From Mnemiopsis leidyi (taxonomy: Eukaryota; Ctenophora; Tentaculata; Lobata; Bolinopsidae), in assembly GCA_000226015.1 (NCBI GenBank), contig JH155219.1:42678-62953 (forward strand): a DNA stretch of 20,276 nucleotides, written 5' to 3'. A program made the translations under genes and the position numbers. Of the stretch, positions 1 through 10,259 are shown piece after piece. The notes below the pieces were generated by a model, which made no database searches, was not told the DNA's origin, and worked only from the letters and a program-made list of their open reading frames with translations. The first letter of the stretch is position 1, and each line of letters begins with the position of its first letter.

Positions 1-597
1 ACAATATAGGATCTTCTATCAATCAGAAAATCAGCCAGTTTTCTTGGTTCAATAAACTGCATCAGGGACATTATACAGTGCATTCAGGTTAGTTTAAGAC
101 ATAGTCCATGAGAATCCCTTCTAACTTATTGAACCTGCTTTAGGTCTAGCCTGTAAACCCAGAGGACTTTCACAGCCTCAGGTAACAAACAGTTGAAGCA
201 TCATTTTTCATGATCTTCATAAGCACACATTTACAATAGCAGCTTAATCGAGAAAGTTTTGCGGGAATAAATTTTAAATACCCTCATTTTTCACTCTTGC
301 TGCATAATAAGGGTCAAAACCTGATTGGATGGCCAGTTTTTACTTCAACAGACCATTCAAGGGCCAAAATTAGACTCAAAATGACATTTCATGTGCTTAA
401 ATTGAGGATAACCTCAATTTTTAAGGCTATATTGAAGACAAAATACTGGCGTCTGGCCTGGAGTCAGAGTGAGGGTAACTTTGATTTTGAAATAATTGAT
501 TGTCGACTTAGTGAAGGTAATCTTCAGAAATGTATTTTCTATATCACACCAAAACTATAAAATTTACCCTCGTTTTGGCCTCTATCTCAAGAAAGAA
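1..597 (+). repeat. Left inverted arm
   Basis: This arm pairs with 3150-3641. It contains an insertion-like stretch at 381-483 missing from the partner, which includes a hairpin at 399-420 with 9-base arms (AAATTGAGG and CCTCAATTT) and a 4-base loop. An 87-codon open frame at 297-560 spans the arm but resembles no protein I know and is probably chance. Confidence 0.8.
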
Positions 598-966
598 AGG
601 ACCTATTGACTCAAACTTGGTTTCATTTTATAACTTCTTCTACCATTAAAGTATCTATACAGTATATATATATTGTGACTCAGAGGGCAGAGGATTCCTT
701 TATTTACAGTACTTGTTCGGATATTTTGGGTCTAAATAGGTATAAAGTGATCAATAAGTTTTCATTTTTACGTTGAGGTTGTACACCACACCCTGAGCAG
801 TGGGGTTTTGATTTGGTTAGTCTTTTGCTTCATTTTGCCTTTGGGCAAAAAACAAAATAAATTAAACAACAAAATATGATTTAACTTGGTCAATAACTGA
901 TATACACAAAAACAGTGGCTTAAAAACACTATAAAATAATTTCATTTTATTTGATCCTCTATTTAT
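598..966. other. AT-rich spacer inside the large element
   Basis: There is no convincing open frame. It holds a short TA run near 661-672 and otherwise unstructured AT-rich sequence. It separates the left arm from the CpG-rich nested element, and nothing in it suggests transposase. Confidence 0.4.
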
Positions 967-2059
967 TTGTAGGTTGATAACCTACTGTCGCGGCCATCAC
1001 ACGCTGTCACGCATTTTCGAAGAAATTCTAGACGCGCATCGCCCGTTGATTGTTTACGAGATTATATCCGTCTAACGTTTTAACGAAACGTTCAGCTTTA
1101 GCTGCGTGGGTCGGGTATCACCGCGACAATCTATTTTCTTCGAATATGGATCGGACAATATCAGACAATGTTTGACGAGATGATATCTAGCTTACTGAAC
1201 GTTTAACGTTCAGGTTGCTCATGCTCATGCTATCGCCAGGAGAGCAGCAAGCTGTGAGGCGAGGCGCACGCCGCGCTTGTAGGTTGATAACCTACTGTCG
1301 CGGCCATATCACGCGCTGTCACGCATTTCTGGCCTGGCGCATCGCCCGTTGACGTACCCCGTAAATATGTCTCCTAAGGTAATAAATTTAATTTTGGTAA
1401 TAAATTTAATTTTGATCATTGATGCTTAAAACATTATATAAAAAACATATCATAGAGCGGCCTCATGCTATGCCGAGCGTGCGCGTGCGTCCGCCATTTG
1501 TTGAACCAATATGGCCCACGCGTGTACTTGTCGCGGTGATACCCGACTCACGGATATAATCTCGTCAAGCGTATACGCGTGTGGGCTGTACCATGTACTG
1601 GTTTGGCAAATCTTGCGCTAGGGTCATACGTGCGCGCCGCGCGTGATATAATGTGAGATGTCCGCGCGTCACCTTTTTAGATTTGAGAAGGGTTGTAAAT
1701 AAAATACAATATTGTTTGATCTTAAATGCTGTAAATAAAAATACTTGTTTTTCTGAAAATACTTTGTACTTGTTTTTCTGAATTACATATAATTCGACTT
1801 TATTGATTGACAGAGTCAATCCCTCATTTTTAGATTTATGGAGCGAGCATGTGTCGACGAGTGCGCTGCGCATGCGGAGACAGCCGTGTTGTTAGTCAAG
1901 GAGTTGACTGTATCAACCTCAATTTGCTCTAACCATAGCCTGGCCCTTTGAGCGTAGCGGCCACGCACATCAACGGGCGATGCGCGTCTAGAATTTCTTT
2001 CTAGGCCAGAAATGCGTGACAGCGCGTGATGGCCGCGACAGTAGGTTATCAACCTACAA
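967..2059. mobile_element. CpG-rich nested fold-back element with palindromic ends
   Basis: Both ends carry an inverted repeat of roughly 85-90 bases: 967-1050 and, inverted, 1969-2059. Each end holds the 17-base palindrome GTAGGTTGATAACCTAC (or its complement). A further direct copy of the end module sits inside at 1277-1352. Inner segments are also inverted copies: a part of 1050-1135 including ATCACCGCGACAA matches the complement of about 1513-1569. A near-perfect palindrome CTGAACGTTTAACGTTCAG lies at 1195-1213. CpG and GC content are far above the surroundings, so composition and boundaries agree. It has no coding capacity I recognise and no clear target-site duplication. It is best read as a non-autonomous, hairpin-rich element that inserted into the larger one. 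Confidence 0.75.
1378..1416. repeat. Two-copy 18-bp tandem repeat
   Basis: The unit GTAATAAATTTAATTTTG occurs twice head to tail within the AT-rich centre of the nested element. Confidence 0.7.
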
Positions 2060-2576
2060 CCACGCACAAAGCATGCGTAGGCAACTGGTTAGTAAACCCT
2101 TTAATAATTAAATTTTTCAGAGATCTTGACCAGACCAAAGTCTAGTCTCCCGTGTAAAAACGCTTCTGGATGCTCTCAATCCTCAAAATTAAAGAGCAAT
2201 TTCCATGCTCCTCTGCAGGGTTCCAAGCTGAACACAATATTTGAGGTTTGGCCAAATCAAAGTCTTGAACACCCTTCTCCATTCTCACGATTAAAAAGAT
2301 TTCTTGCAATCCAACACAACATTTCAAGTTACTAATACATCACCCACACATTCACATTGAGTTTATAGTCACCTTTTAGTTAGTTCAGTTAATTCGTATT
2401 TACTTTAGTTCAATTTTGTTTTATTCGTAAATTTTGTTTGTATTCGAAGTAGTAGTAGTTCTCAGTAGTAGTTAGTAGTTTCTAATGTAGTAGTGTGTTA
2501 TTCTCTCACGTGAGTTTGTATATTGTATTTTCTTATTTACTGTATATTGATTATTTGATTACAGCTATGTTCAAGA
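2060..2576. other. AT-rich non-coding interior
   Basis: A 69-codon plus frame (2126-2335) and a 61-codon minus frame (2142-2327) overlap each other and resemble nothing known. The stretch 2440-2490 has short TAGTAG-rich repetition. I see no gene here. Confidence 0.4.
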
Positions 2577-2876
2577 TCAAAATGTGATATTTCTGCTCCA
2601 CTCAGTTACTATATATAAGTTATAACCGGATTTAATCTGGTCATTCGAATGCAAAGTACCGGATGTAAGAGCACATCTTTTTCCTGAATAGTTCATCCAA
2701 TTTAATTCGTCTAATACATAGACCATATGCTTATTGCCATTAAACTCTAAATGTAAAACCTTACACTTATTAAAATTGAACTCCAGTAACCACTTTCGTT
2801 CCCAATCCTCTGAACTTGAAAGTATTTAAATCATTATCAACATCAGCCTTGTCAAACAGACTTTTAGACTTATTTT
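2577..2876 (-). pseudogene. Relic of non-LTR retrotransposon reverse transcriptase
   Basis: Read on the minus strand, an open frame from 2813 to a stop at 2577 (about 78 sense codons) starts SEDWERKWLLEFNFNKCKVL and continues with HLEFNGNKHM. The pattern of a tryptophan-rich helix, then FN, then KCKVLH is the segment that follows the YADD catalytic block in reverse transcriptases of the CR1/L2/Jockey type. Immediately upstream (2876-2814), in another frame, is KSLFDKADVDNDLNTFK, which fits the preceding ADDTK...DL helix region. A one-base frameshift near 2814-2822 joins the two. No catalytic YADD motif is present, so this is a decayed fragment and cannot be active. The clade is an inference from the motif alone. 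Confidence 0.6.
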
Positions 2877-3149
2877 TAAATATTTGATACTATAATCTAT
2901 TGAGTATTGGGTGCTTTAAGGAGTGTGTGATTTTGCCTTTTGCTAGTTTCTATTCTGTTTTGCTTAGTTTTAGATCCCCATATAGCATATTTTAGTATAG
3001 CCTTTTAATCGATTTTATTCAAAGGACATATTGCTATAGTTTTCACCTTAAACTTAGTACGTTTTTAGAAATGTATGATATTGCCTTCTTCAAGAGGCTG
3101 GGTTAAACTTAACCTATTTTGATGAAATAATAATAATAATAATAATAAT
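2877..3149. other. AT-rich spacer with AAT microsatellite
   Basis: No coding signal was seen. Trinucleotide AAT/ATA repeats occupy about 3126-3149, directly before the right inverted arm. Confidence 0.5.
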
Positions 3150-3641
3150 CTTTCTTAAGATAGAGGCCAAAACGAGGGTAAATTTTATCGTTTTGGTGTG
3201 ATATAGAAAATACATTTCTGAAGATTACCCCCACTAAGTCGACAATCACTTATTTCAAAATTTGAGTCTAATTTTGGCCCTAGAATGGTCTGTTGAAGTA
3301 AAAACTGGCCATCCAATCAGGTTTTGACCCTCATTATGCAGCAAGAGTGAAAAATGAGGGTTTTTAAAATTTATTCCCACAAAACCTTCTCGATTAAGCT
3401 GCTATTGTAAATGTGTGCTTATGAAGATCATGGAAAATGATGCTTCAACTGTTTGTTACCTGAGGCTGTGAAAGTCCTCTGGGTTTACAGGCTAGACCTA
3501 AAGCAGGTTCAATAAGTTGAGAAGGGATTCTCATGGACTATGTCTTAAACTAACCTGACTGCACTGTATAATGTCCCTGATGCTGTTTATGAAACCAAGA
3601 AAAACTGGCTGATTTTTCTGATTGATAGAAGATCCTATATT
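3150..3641 (-). repeat. Right inverted arm
   Basis: Reverse complement of the left arm, about 490 bases, lacking the 103-base segment at 381-483. It ends about 210 bases before the first plus-strand coding exon, so the repeat lies in the promoter or 5' region of that gene. An AAT microsatellite (about 3126-3149) directly borders its inner end. Confidence 0.8.
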
Positions 3642-3853
3642 ATAGTAAATTATTTTCATTTATAATTGTGTTAAAAAATTTATAAGTTTAAATTATCGAT
3701 TCTGTATTTTAGAATTATCAAAATATAAGAAAACCAAAAACATATCATTTTTATGTTAAATTCTGAAGCCACTCTTCCCAAGATTTTATGAGTAGCATGC
3801 TGCCCTTACAACAGTGGTGTCAATTAATAAATCAGCGACTTTAAAAAGCTTGA
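3642..3853 (+). other. Short 5' flank of the plus-strand gene
   Basis: About 210 bases of AT-rich sequence separate the inverted-repeat arm from the first ATG at 3854. An in-frame TGA directly precedes that ATG, so the frame cannot extend upstream without splicing. I see no clear TATA box or initiator. Confidence 0.35.
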
Positions 3854-6800
3854 ATGGAAACTTACAAAAGAAAGGTCCCTGCTGGTATTAGGCCAACTGC
3901 TGGACATGTCCCTTCAACAGTTTTTAACCAAGACAGGTATGCACTGCAAAAATTGAATAACCTATGTTGGAAAATCATCTTGCCCAATAAATTTTAAATA
4001 TAATCGACTTAACCTGCACTGACTGATAACAGGGCAAAATTATAGATTATAAATTTAAAGACGCTTCTAGGATGGCGTGAAGGATAGCATTAAGAACATA
4101 ACAACTACAGCTAACACAAGTCTAATTGTTATCATGACGTAATATTATAAAATTCAAGTGAGAGCATATTAACCGTTTGGCATGATAAAGAGAATCTTTT
4201 AATTTTTGGCAATTTACCTATTTTTGCTTTATTACCTGACATTTCAGTATACGGAACGAGAATGGGTACAGCAACAGTACATCAGTCTATATTGAGGTAC
4301 TCAATTCATTGAGTTAATATAATATTAAGATATTTCTAGCCATACATTTAGATATTATGTGCTTTTTGCTCTCGTTTGCTCTACATACACCACAGTAAGG
4401 AATCACATGACCATTTGCATTCGTGTTATGTGTCAGAACAGTGTGTTCTTTCCGGCCATCATTGATCAATGAAGACCTAGAACTCTAAGAGTTCTTGAAA
4501 TCAAAAGGCCAATTTTTCATGTGGGTACTGCACCCTAGAGTAATCTTTTCACAAAGCAAACATGCATTAACTTAGTTTCATAAATGCACTGCACATAATA
4601 TTCCCTATACATTTAGGAACGAAAGTCTCAAAGAAGAGCACAGAATCAGTTGAGGCATGAAGAAAAAATGAGAGATTTAGAAATGTTAAACAGCTACAAT
4701 CCTTGGGGAAAGCCAGGTATACTATTCATGACAGTGCCCATGCTGTACTGATCCCTCCTTTAATATTTTAGGATTGTGAGCCACATCCTTATAACAGTAG
4801 TACAGTGGCTTTTGCATGTTACAGGCCAGGTCACCATTTTCAAATATGCTCAGTAAAATTGTGTTTTAGTTTCGATTAAGATATTAGTTTTAAATTTAGT
4901 ACATACAGTGACCTATTTTACAGGTGGTGGAGCTCCGAGAAACTCAGGGCCTCACATGATGAAGTTAGAAAAATCTCTAAATGACTCTAATAAAGCAGAC
5001 GGCTCCCTGGTTGTAAGTTAACCTGTTTACAGTCTAAAATCTATGATAAGTCTATGCAAAAATTCTTTACGTATACCAAACAATTCTTAAGATCTCACTT
5101 TTTAGCTAGATCTGTTATTTCATAATTTTAACTGCTCAGGAATATATGAGTAGACCAGGCGGAGGTGCTCCTCTCAGATCGGAAAACGGGGATGCAATTG
5201 GTGTTGTACGAGTTCATCCTGACATTCGAAACAACCGTGAGCAGCTTAATGAAGAGACCAAGAAGAAAACGGTGCTGAATGGAGTAGCAAAGCCATTTTA
5301 TGAAGGTTTGCTAGTTATTAATCTCCATATTTCTGGCAAATTTTGTATTACCTGAAAGTTATACAGGTTGAATTGTATTATTGCATCAGATGCCTCCTTA
5401 ACATTTGTAAGCAAGAGGTTCAGGGTTCGAACCCAATCCATTGCCAGCCTCCGGAGTCCAGACAAGTATGCTAAGAGTTTCGACCTTGCAGTTTCTTCCG
5501 GTCGACTCAGGCAAATTAATAGAAAATGGGAATTGAGAATTAAATGATGAGGATCTGCTGCCAAAGGTCCAAGAATCTAATCAATAAGATCAAACGCCGC
5601 GAAAATCGGAGAGATCCGCGGTAGAAAAAATCCGATCCCAAACATCTGTTAATGACTGCTTTATAAAACATAAAATTCCAATCAAGCGATTACTTCGTCT
5701 TCTAAATATCGTTTTATTGAATGACTTTAAATGTCCCATTTCAGACAGCGAACCACGGTTCCACAAATCCCAGTTTCTAGGAGGAAGAGAAAAGACAAGT
5801 GAAGAAATGAAGAACAACTTGAAGGAACGGTTGAATAAGCAAGTCGATGAGAAACGAGCTTCAATGCAAATTGAAAAAGAGGATGTCAGTAATCTCAGAT
5901 CCCGAATTAAATTTCGCCAATTAAGTCAGTGATATTCTCAAATAAACAAAATTTCATCAATAATTTTCACTTCTTAATTTTAGAAAATTTATTTAAATTT
6001 TCAATATTATCAAATCGCCAGAGGAACACGCCCTCTGACACAGACTGGATGAACGGAAAAGTGGGGTACATTCAACGTAACAGCTCCGGCAAGATCGCCA
6101 GATCTGAACCATTAGCACAGCGAGGAGCTGACGGTATACGAGAGTATTACGATGAAAGAGGAGATAAGGTAATTTTCTCTTTAGTAGAAATGATTATTTT
6201 CGGCATATAAATTTTACACGTCTACTTTATGTAAAGAGTTATACATTATCAATGTTTTACCATAAGATATTGCGCGATTACATAGCATAGCAAACTGATC
6301 TTCATGATGGGCATCATTCAAACTAAAGAAGACAAAAACACTTCACTCTGAATGATCATACCTGTACAACGGTTATATTAATTCTCGTAATCCTATGTAG
6401 CTATGTTATTGGAACTACCCGAATCTTAGTATACCTTATAAGCTTACATAATCACCTTACAAAGTCATATAACCTCCCTTTCAGAGCATTGTCGAGCAGC
6501 TGGGCAGGCCAGGACCTGGGGTAGCAGTTCGAACTGAAAGTGGTAAAGTACACGCTCAACCCCGGGGCGGTCCCAGAGATAATGATGATCCCTTCAGGCC
6601 GGGTCTCAACAACAAGTCTCCCGCTAATCAGGTTTCTTCTTACGTCCGTTTTATCTCGGTTTTTTTTCAAGAGATATGTGTATCAATATCGCTTTATCAT
6701 AGTTTATATAACTATTTACTTGATACTTACATTGTGGCCTATACCTTCACAACTGAAAGAAAACTGGAATGTTGTGAATGTAGTCCCCACTGCAACTGAC

Positions 6801-8902
6801 TTCCGGACAAGGAAATGGTCTTACCCTTAGTCAGCCAGTCCTCTGACATACATAAACTTAGATCTTGATTCATTAATGACTACCGACTCTTCACCAACAC
6901 TTGCGCACAACCTATCATAAGCCTTACCATCAAATCCAAAATATTTCTTGGCCAGCTGAAGGCGACAACAACACCGCCGTTTCTTCTAGCCAAGCCCATA
7001 CGACCTGTTTTGCCTTGGAAACAACCCTCAATAGTCAATCCTACCACTCCCCTACAGCCCAACCCCTTTAGTGCTACATAGCCTGGCCCCCAACATTTCA
7101 CTTGGCAATAGTAAAACGTGGATCAAATACTTCGTGTTGGATTTTAGCTCAATCAAAATAGCTTAATTTTTTAGCCGAAGCAATTGTCTACCAGTATATT
7201 CTTGCTTAATTTAATATTTGGGGTGTTGATGATGACCGTTCAAAATTCCATGTGCATCATAATGTTTAAAAAACGCGATCATATGACCTTATTCAATAAG
7301 AACTCAATTCTGTGGTTTTCTTAGCCATTGCGCATGTTCAGAGTGTGAAACCGGCGAAATCAAAGTGTTTCCCCTCAAATTCTCAACAATTTGCCTGGAA
7401 TCTGCCGACCACGATATAGACACTTCAAGTGTGGTTCCAAATGGCCCCATTACGTCCTGCTTGCTGATCAATTTAGCAGCTATCCATCGGCATTTAATGC
7501 GATGAGAATGTCCATTAAATAAGCACGCTAGGGAGTTGTTCCAATTCAAACCGTTATTGGTGGTATGTGTTGGATTTTGGGCTGAAATGAGAGACATGGG
7601 ACTTTTCAAATCCTACAAAACATGAAAAATCAGGACGGAGATTCCAGATATCTGGTATTTTGCTGTTTGAATCGAGTCTGTGAGTCTGAGGTTTATTTGT
7701 CTGTATTGGTGACGAGCGTGGTGAGTGATGATAGGAATTTGTTCACGCTAAGGCATTAATAGGATCATGATCGTGCGTCTGAACAACGTCAAGCGTTATT
7801 ATTGACTTATTAAACGATTTTGTGTTAAAAACTTGATTACAATCCTCATCCCATATCATGCATATGCTCAAATGAGTGACCAACGGACCAACGGTATTTA
7901 AGCCAGCCCGACGCCGACGTAGCTTAGCTTTTAGAATTTATTGCATTTCACAATAAAATTTTTGCATTTCACAAGATTGACATGTTGGTGCACTGTTACA
8001 GATATTAAGAAAATTGATAACAATTCTGATAAGGGTGCTACAGTCCTTCAAAATTGAGCTTGCAATTTTGAAAATTAACGAGGCAGTATTTTATTGTGAT
8101 GAAAAGGTATAATTTTTACCCACACATTTGGCAGTTTTCCGACAAAATAATAGCATACCTGTAAAAATGGAAACCAATAACTTCAAGTGTTCTCTCCGAT
8201 TACTCACTTGATCTAAAAATATATGTATGTATGAATCGTTAAAATTTTATCACTTCCGGGATGGAGCATGTCTAGATCTACACCTCTACACATAGAGCCC
8301 TAGATAAGTACCTCCGTATTCACGCTCTACACATGTACCTAAGTCTACATGCTTCCTTGCTTAACCCGCACTTAATTACGTTACCATGACAACCAATTCG
8401 ATCTCGGTTTGAGCTGTCTGTAGCGTGTCGAATACTCATCGCAACAGGCAACTTGAGGACAGAATTGACAATCCTCCTGAACAGTGATTACGTGTAATAA
8501 GCTAATGGGTGGTAAAGTGTAGGTGAAGGGCTCGGAATTCCTTGAATAGCATCTCATGAGGTGTCATGATACTTTGATATTTGAATAAATAGAAACAATG
8601 GTTTGAGGGGATGTGTGAAATTTGGGTCCTCATGTGAATATTTCATTGTTCTAGCACAGTAAATCCGGAATCCAGATCGAAAATAAGTTAACAGAATGGG
8701 TATAAAATAAGGTAACAGAATGGGTATAAAAATCAGCAACAAAATGACTTTAATTAATTCACAACTTATCATGATGATTACGTTGAAATACTTTCAAAAC
8801 TTTTGTACAGTATTTGTGCAGGTGTTCCCGGTCGACATAGAAGACGAAGCAAAGGAGCGTGCCTGGAAACGTCATCCTGCCAAGTCACCGCCCTTCAATA
8901 AG
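3854..8902 (+). CDS. Multi-exon gene, glycine/proline-motif protein (function unknown)
   Basis: Nine exons join in one frame: 3854-3936, 4248-4296, 4617-4716, 4924-5012, 5140-5305, 5745-5884, 6022-6168, 6485-6631 and 8822-8902. All have AG acceptors and GT donors and total 1002 bases (334 codons). The start ATG is preceded in frame by TGA. The protein is charged and has no signal peptide or membrane segment. A coiled-coil-like basic/acidic stretch (residues 45-68) leads into NPWGKPGGGAP (72-82). Related motifs follow: SRPGGGAPLRSENG from 111, and LGRPGPGVAVRTESG from 264. A second helical segment, rich in Lys and Glu, covers about 163-209. These motifs recall low-complexity segments of cytoskeletal or centrosomal proteins such as CSPP1, but I cannot confirm homology. 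Exon 6 may instead end at 5924 and exon 7 begin at 5984, which also keeps frame. The last exon is not identified; the frame stays open after 8902. Intron 8 is unusually long (2.2 kb) and may hide a missed exon. Confidence 0.72.
5380..5570 (+). mobile_element. Candidate tRNA-derived SINE in intron 5
   Basis: GGTTCGAACCC at 5424-5434 is a perfect RNA polymerase III B-box and T-loop-like sequence. It is flanked by GGG/CCC pairing as in a tRNA T arm. Just upstream, CTTA-ACATTTG-TAAG could form a degenerate anticodon stem with a 7-base loop. I do not find a clear A box or a full cloverleaf, so a functional tRNA gene is unlikely. About 130 bases of unrelated body follow, ending in an AT-rich stretch near 5520-5550. 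This is the usual shape of a decayed tRNA-type SINE. Boundaries are approximate and no second copy lies in the window. Confidence 0.4.
6632..8821. other. Long intron 8, no confirmed exon
   Basis: This 2.2-kb interval separates two well-supported exons. Two minus-strand open frames in different phases lie side by side at 6827-7101: one ends with AKKYFGFDGKAYDRL and then a stop at 6827, the other covers 6880-7101. Another 101-codon minus frame spans 7304-7609. None has a motif I recognise; they may be frameshifted repeat remnants or chance. A 24-bp tandem duplication lies at 8681-8728. Elsewhere I see nothing definite. Confidence 0.35.
8681..8728. repeat. 24-bp tandem duplication
   Basis: Two copies differing at one base share the core TAACAGAATGGGTATA, about 95 bases before the exon at 8822. 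Confidence 0.8.
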
Positions 8903-10259
8903 GTAACTAGGGAATATTGGGGTGTCATCTTATGTTTGGGATGGTTATCATCCGAATATGTAAGTAATTAATTAATACTTATAAGCTTAATCACCCTATT
9001 AATCACCTAATCACCTAATTAAGTAATAACTTACCTCCGAATATGTAAGTAATTAATTAATTAGAATGTAAGCTATTGTCAACATATTGACTTTTTAAGA
9101 TCACATCTATACTATAGATATTGATCAATGATCTCATTAATCAGTGATAGATTATTTATGACATTGATCTTCTAAAAATATCAAGCAGAATTCGCTTATT
9201 TTGTCATTTAAGAGAGAGTAAGAGCAAAGTCGTGTTATATTGTGTATTTTCACCTGAGGCAGTGTCAAAACTGTAGTTTATATTGTAGTAGTTGAATGAA
9301 TATAGTTTATATATTGTTACTCGCAACGTTACAATAGACATGCATCGGTAGTAGTGTATAGTTCTTTCTAGTAATTTCAAGTTCAATGTACTTTATACGG
9401 TCGGATTTAGTGGTCGATTTTGTCTTTTCATGATCTTAAATGAAAATATGTATATTTTAGTTTTGAACAGTTAGAAGTAGCCGGCACTAATTGGATCAAT
9501 GGTCATAGAAAAAAAAAGCTGTTAACATTTCTTATAACCGTCTGACCCTAAAAATAGATAATTGCAAGTCATTATCATTCTAGTACACAGTAATTAGACT
9601 GAATGGCGAAGTATTTACAAGTCTTTATACAGCAGTACTTCTACTACAAGTTTATATGTAGCGGACCGGTGTTTTTGTTGGTTACCATGGTTATTCCATC
9701 CTATGCTATAATTGCTTTTTGTTGCCATGGTAGCAATTGTTTGCTTCCGATAACGGAATTCCAAATCTGCACAGCATGAGATGGAAGTTAATTTATGTTG
9801 AATTAATCGATTTATCTACTTACTTATTATTCAAGAATTGAGTGAAGTTCATTAAAAGCAATGAACATCGATTTACTTATAATTCAAGAATTGATGGAAG
9901 TTCATTAAGCAATTAACATAGCGTCAACTTTTTGAGCGACTTTGATTAATATCAACCAGAGTTGGTTTCTATCGAAACTGTGATAAAAAAGACATGCACA
10001 ATTACATAAAGATTTTACCGCTCAAAGAACTTAAGAGTTAGATTATCACACATTTCTATTCAACTTCAGAGGGAGTGAACGATCCTACAAAATCACCCTG
10101 TCCCTTGTGGGCCACCTAATATATTACTCCGCATTACTTTTTACTAATGATTCTGAAAAGTAATCTCAGTTAATTCAATCAGCAATATGATTTGTCGGTG
10201 ATTACTCTATACACTGAATCTTGGATTGAGCTGCTAGTAAGCTAGTAAATTTGATAGGA
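8903..10259. other. AT-rich non-coding region with local duplications
   Basis: No exon could be supported. TCCGAATATGTAAGTAATTA occurs at 8951 and again at 9036, an 85-bp spaced direct repeat. An approximately 60-bp unit centred on TTCAAGAATTGA is duplicated imperfectly at 9806-9918. A TATA-rich stretch at 9280-9320 is unremarkable. If the plus-strand gene continues, this region is intron or 3' untranslated sequence. Confidence 0.4.
9806..9918. repeat. Imperfect tandem duplication of about 55-60 bp
   Basis: Both copies begin ATCGATTTA and contain TTCAAGAATTGA followed by GAAGTTCATTAA and a variant of GCAAT(G/T)AAC. Copy lengths differ by a few bases through small deletions. Confidence 0.65.

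Larger units (their letters stand above)
1..3641. mobile_element. Large element with long inverted arms, internally nested
   Basis: The first roughly 597 bases reappear as reverse complement at 3150-3641, with only scattered mismatches where I aligned them. The outer ends match as ATATAGGATCTTCTATC on the left and its complement near 3625-3641. The inner ends match around 570-597 and 3150-3180. The left arm carries about 103 bases (381-483) that the right arm lacks. This is the layout of a fold-back or long-TIR DNA transposon, or of two inverted copies of one repeat. I find no transposase between the arms; the interior holds other repeats. The left end coincides with the window edge, so the true terminus and any target-site duplication cannot be seen. 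Confidence 0.8.

Noticed and set aside
297..560. 87-codon plus-strand open frame
   Set aside because: It lies wholly inside the inverted arm, the other arm does not preserve it (103-base gap), and it has no protein-like motif.
1565..2067. Overlapping minus-strand frames of 102 and 83 codons
   Set aside because: They fall in the hairpin-rich CpG element and its palindromes; the sequences follow the repeat structure and match no family.
5424..5434. Functional tRNA gene
   Set aside because: The B box is perfect, but no A box, acceptor stem or full cloverleaf could be built.
5298..5564. 88-codon minus-strand frame over exon 5 and intron 5
   Set aside because: It is antisense to a supported exon and to the SINE candidate.
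6452..6670. 72-codon minus-strand frame
   Set aside because: Shadow of the plus-strand exon at 6485-6631, which has proper splice sites and frame continuity.
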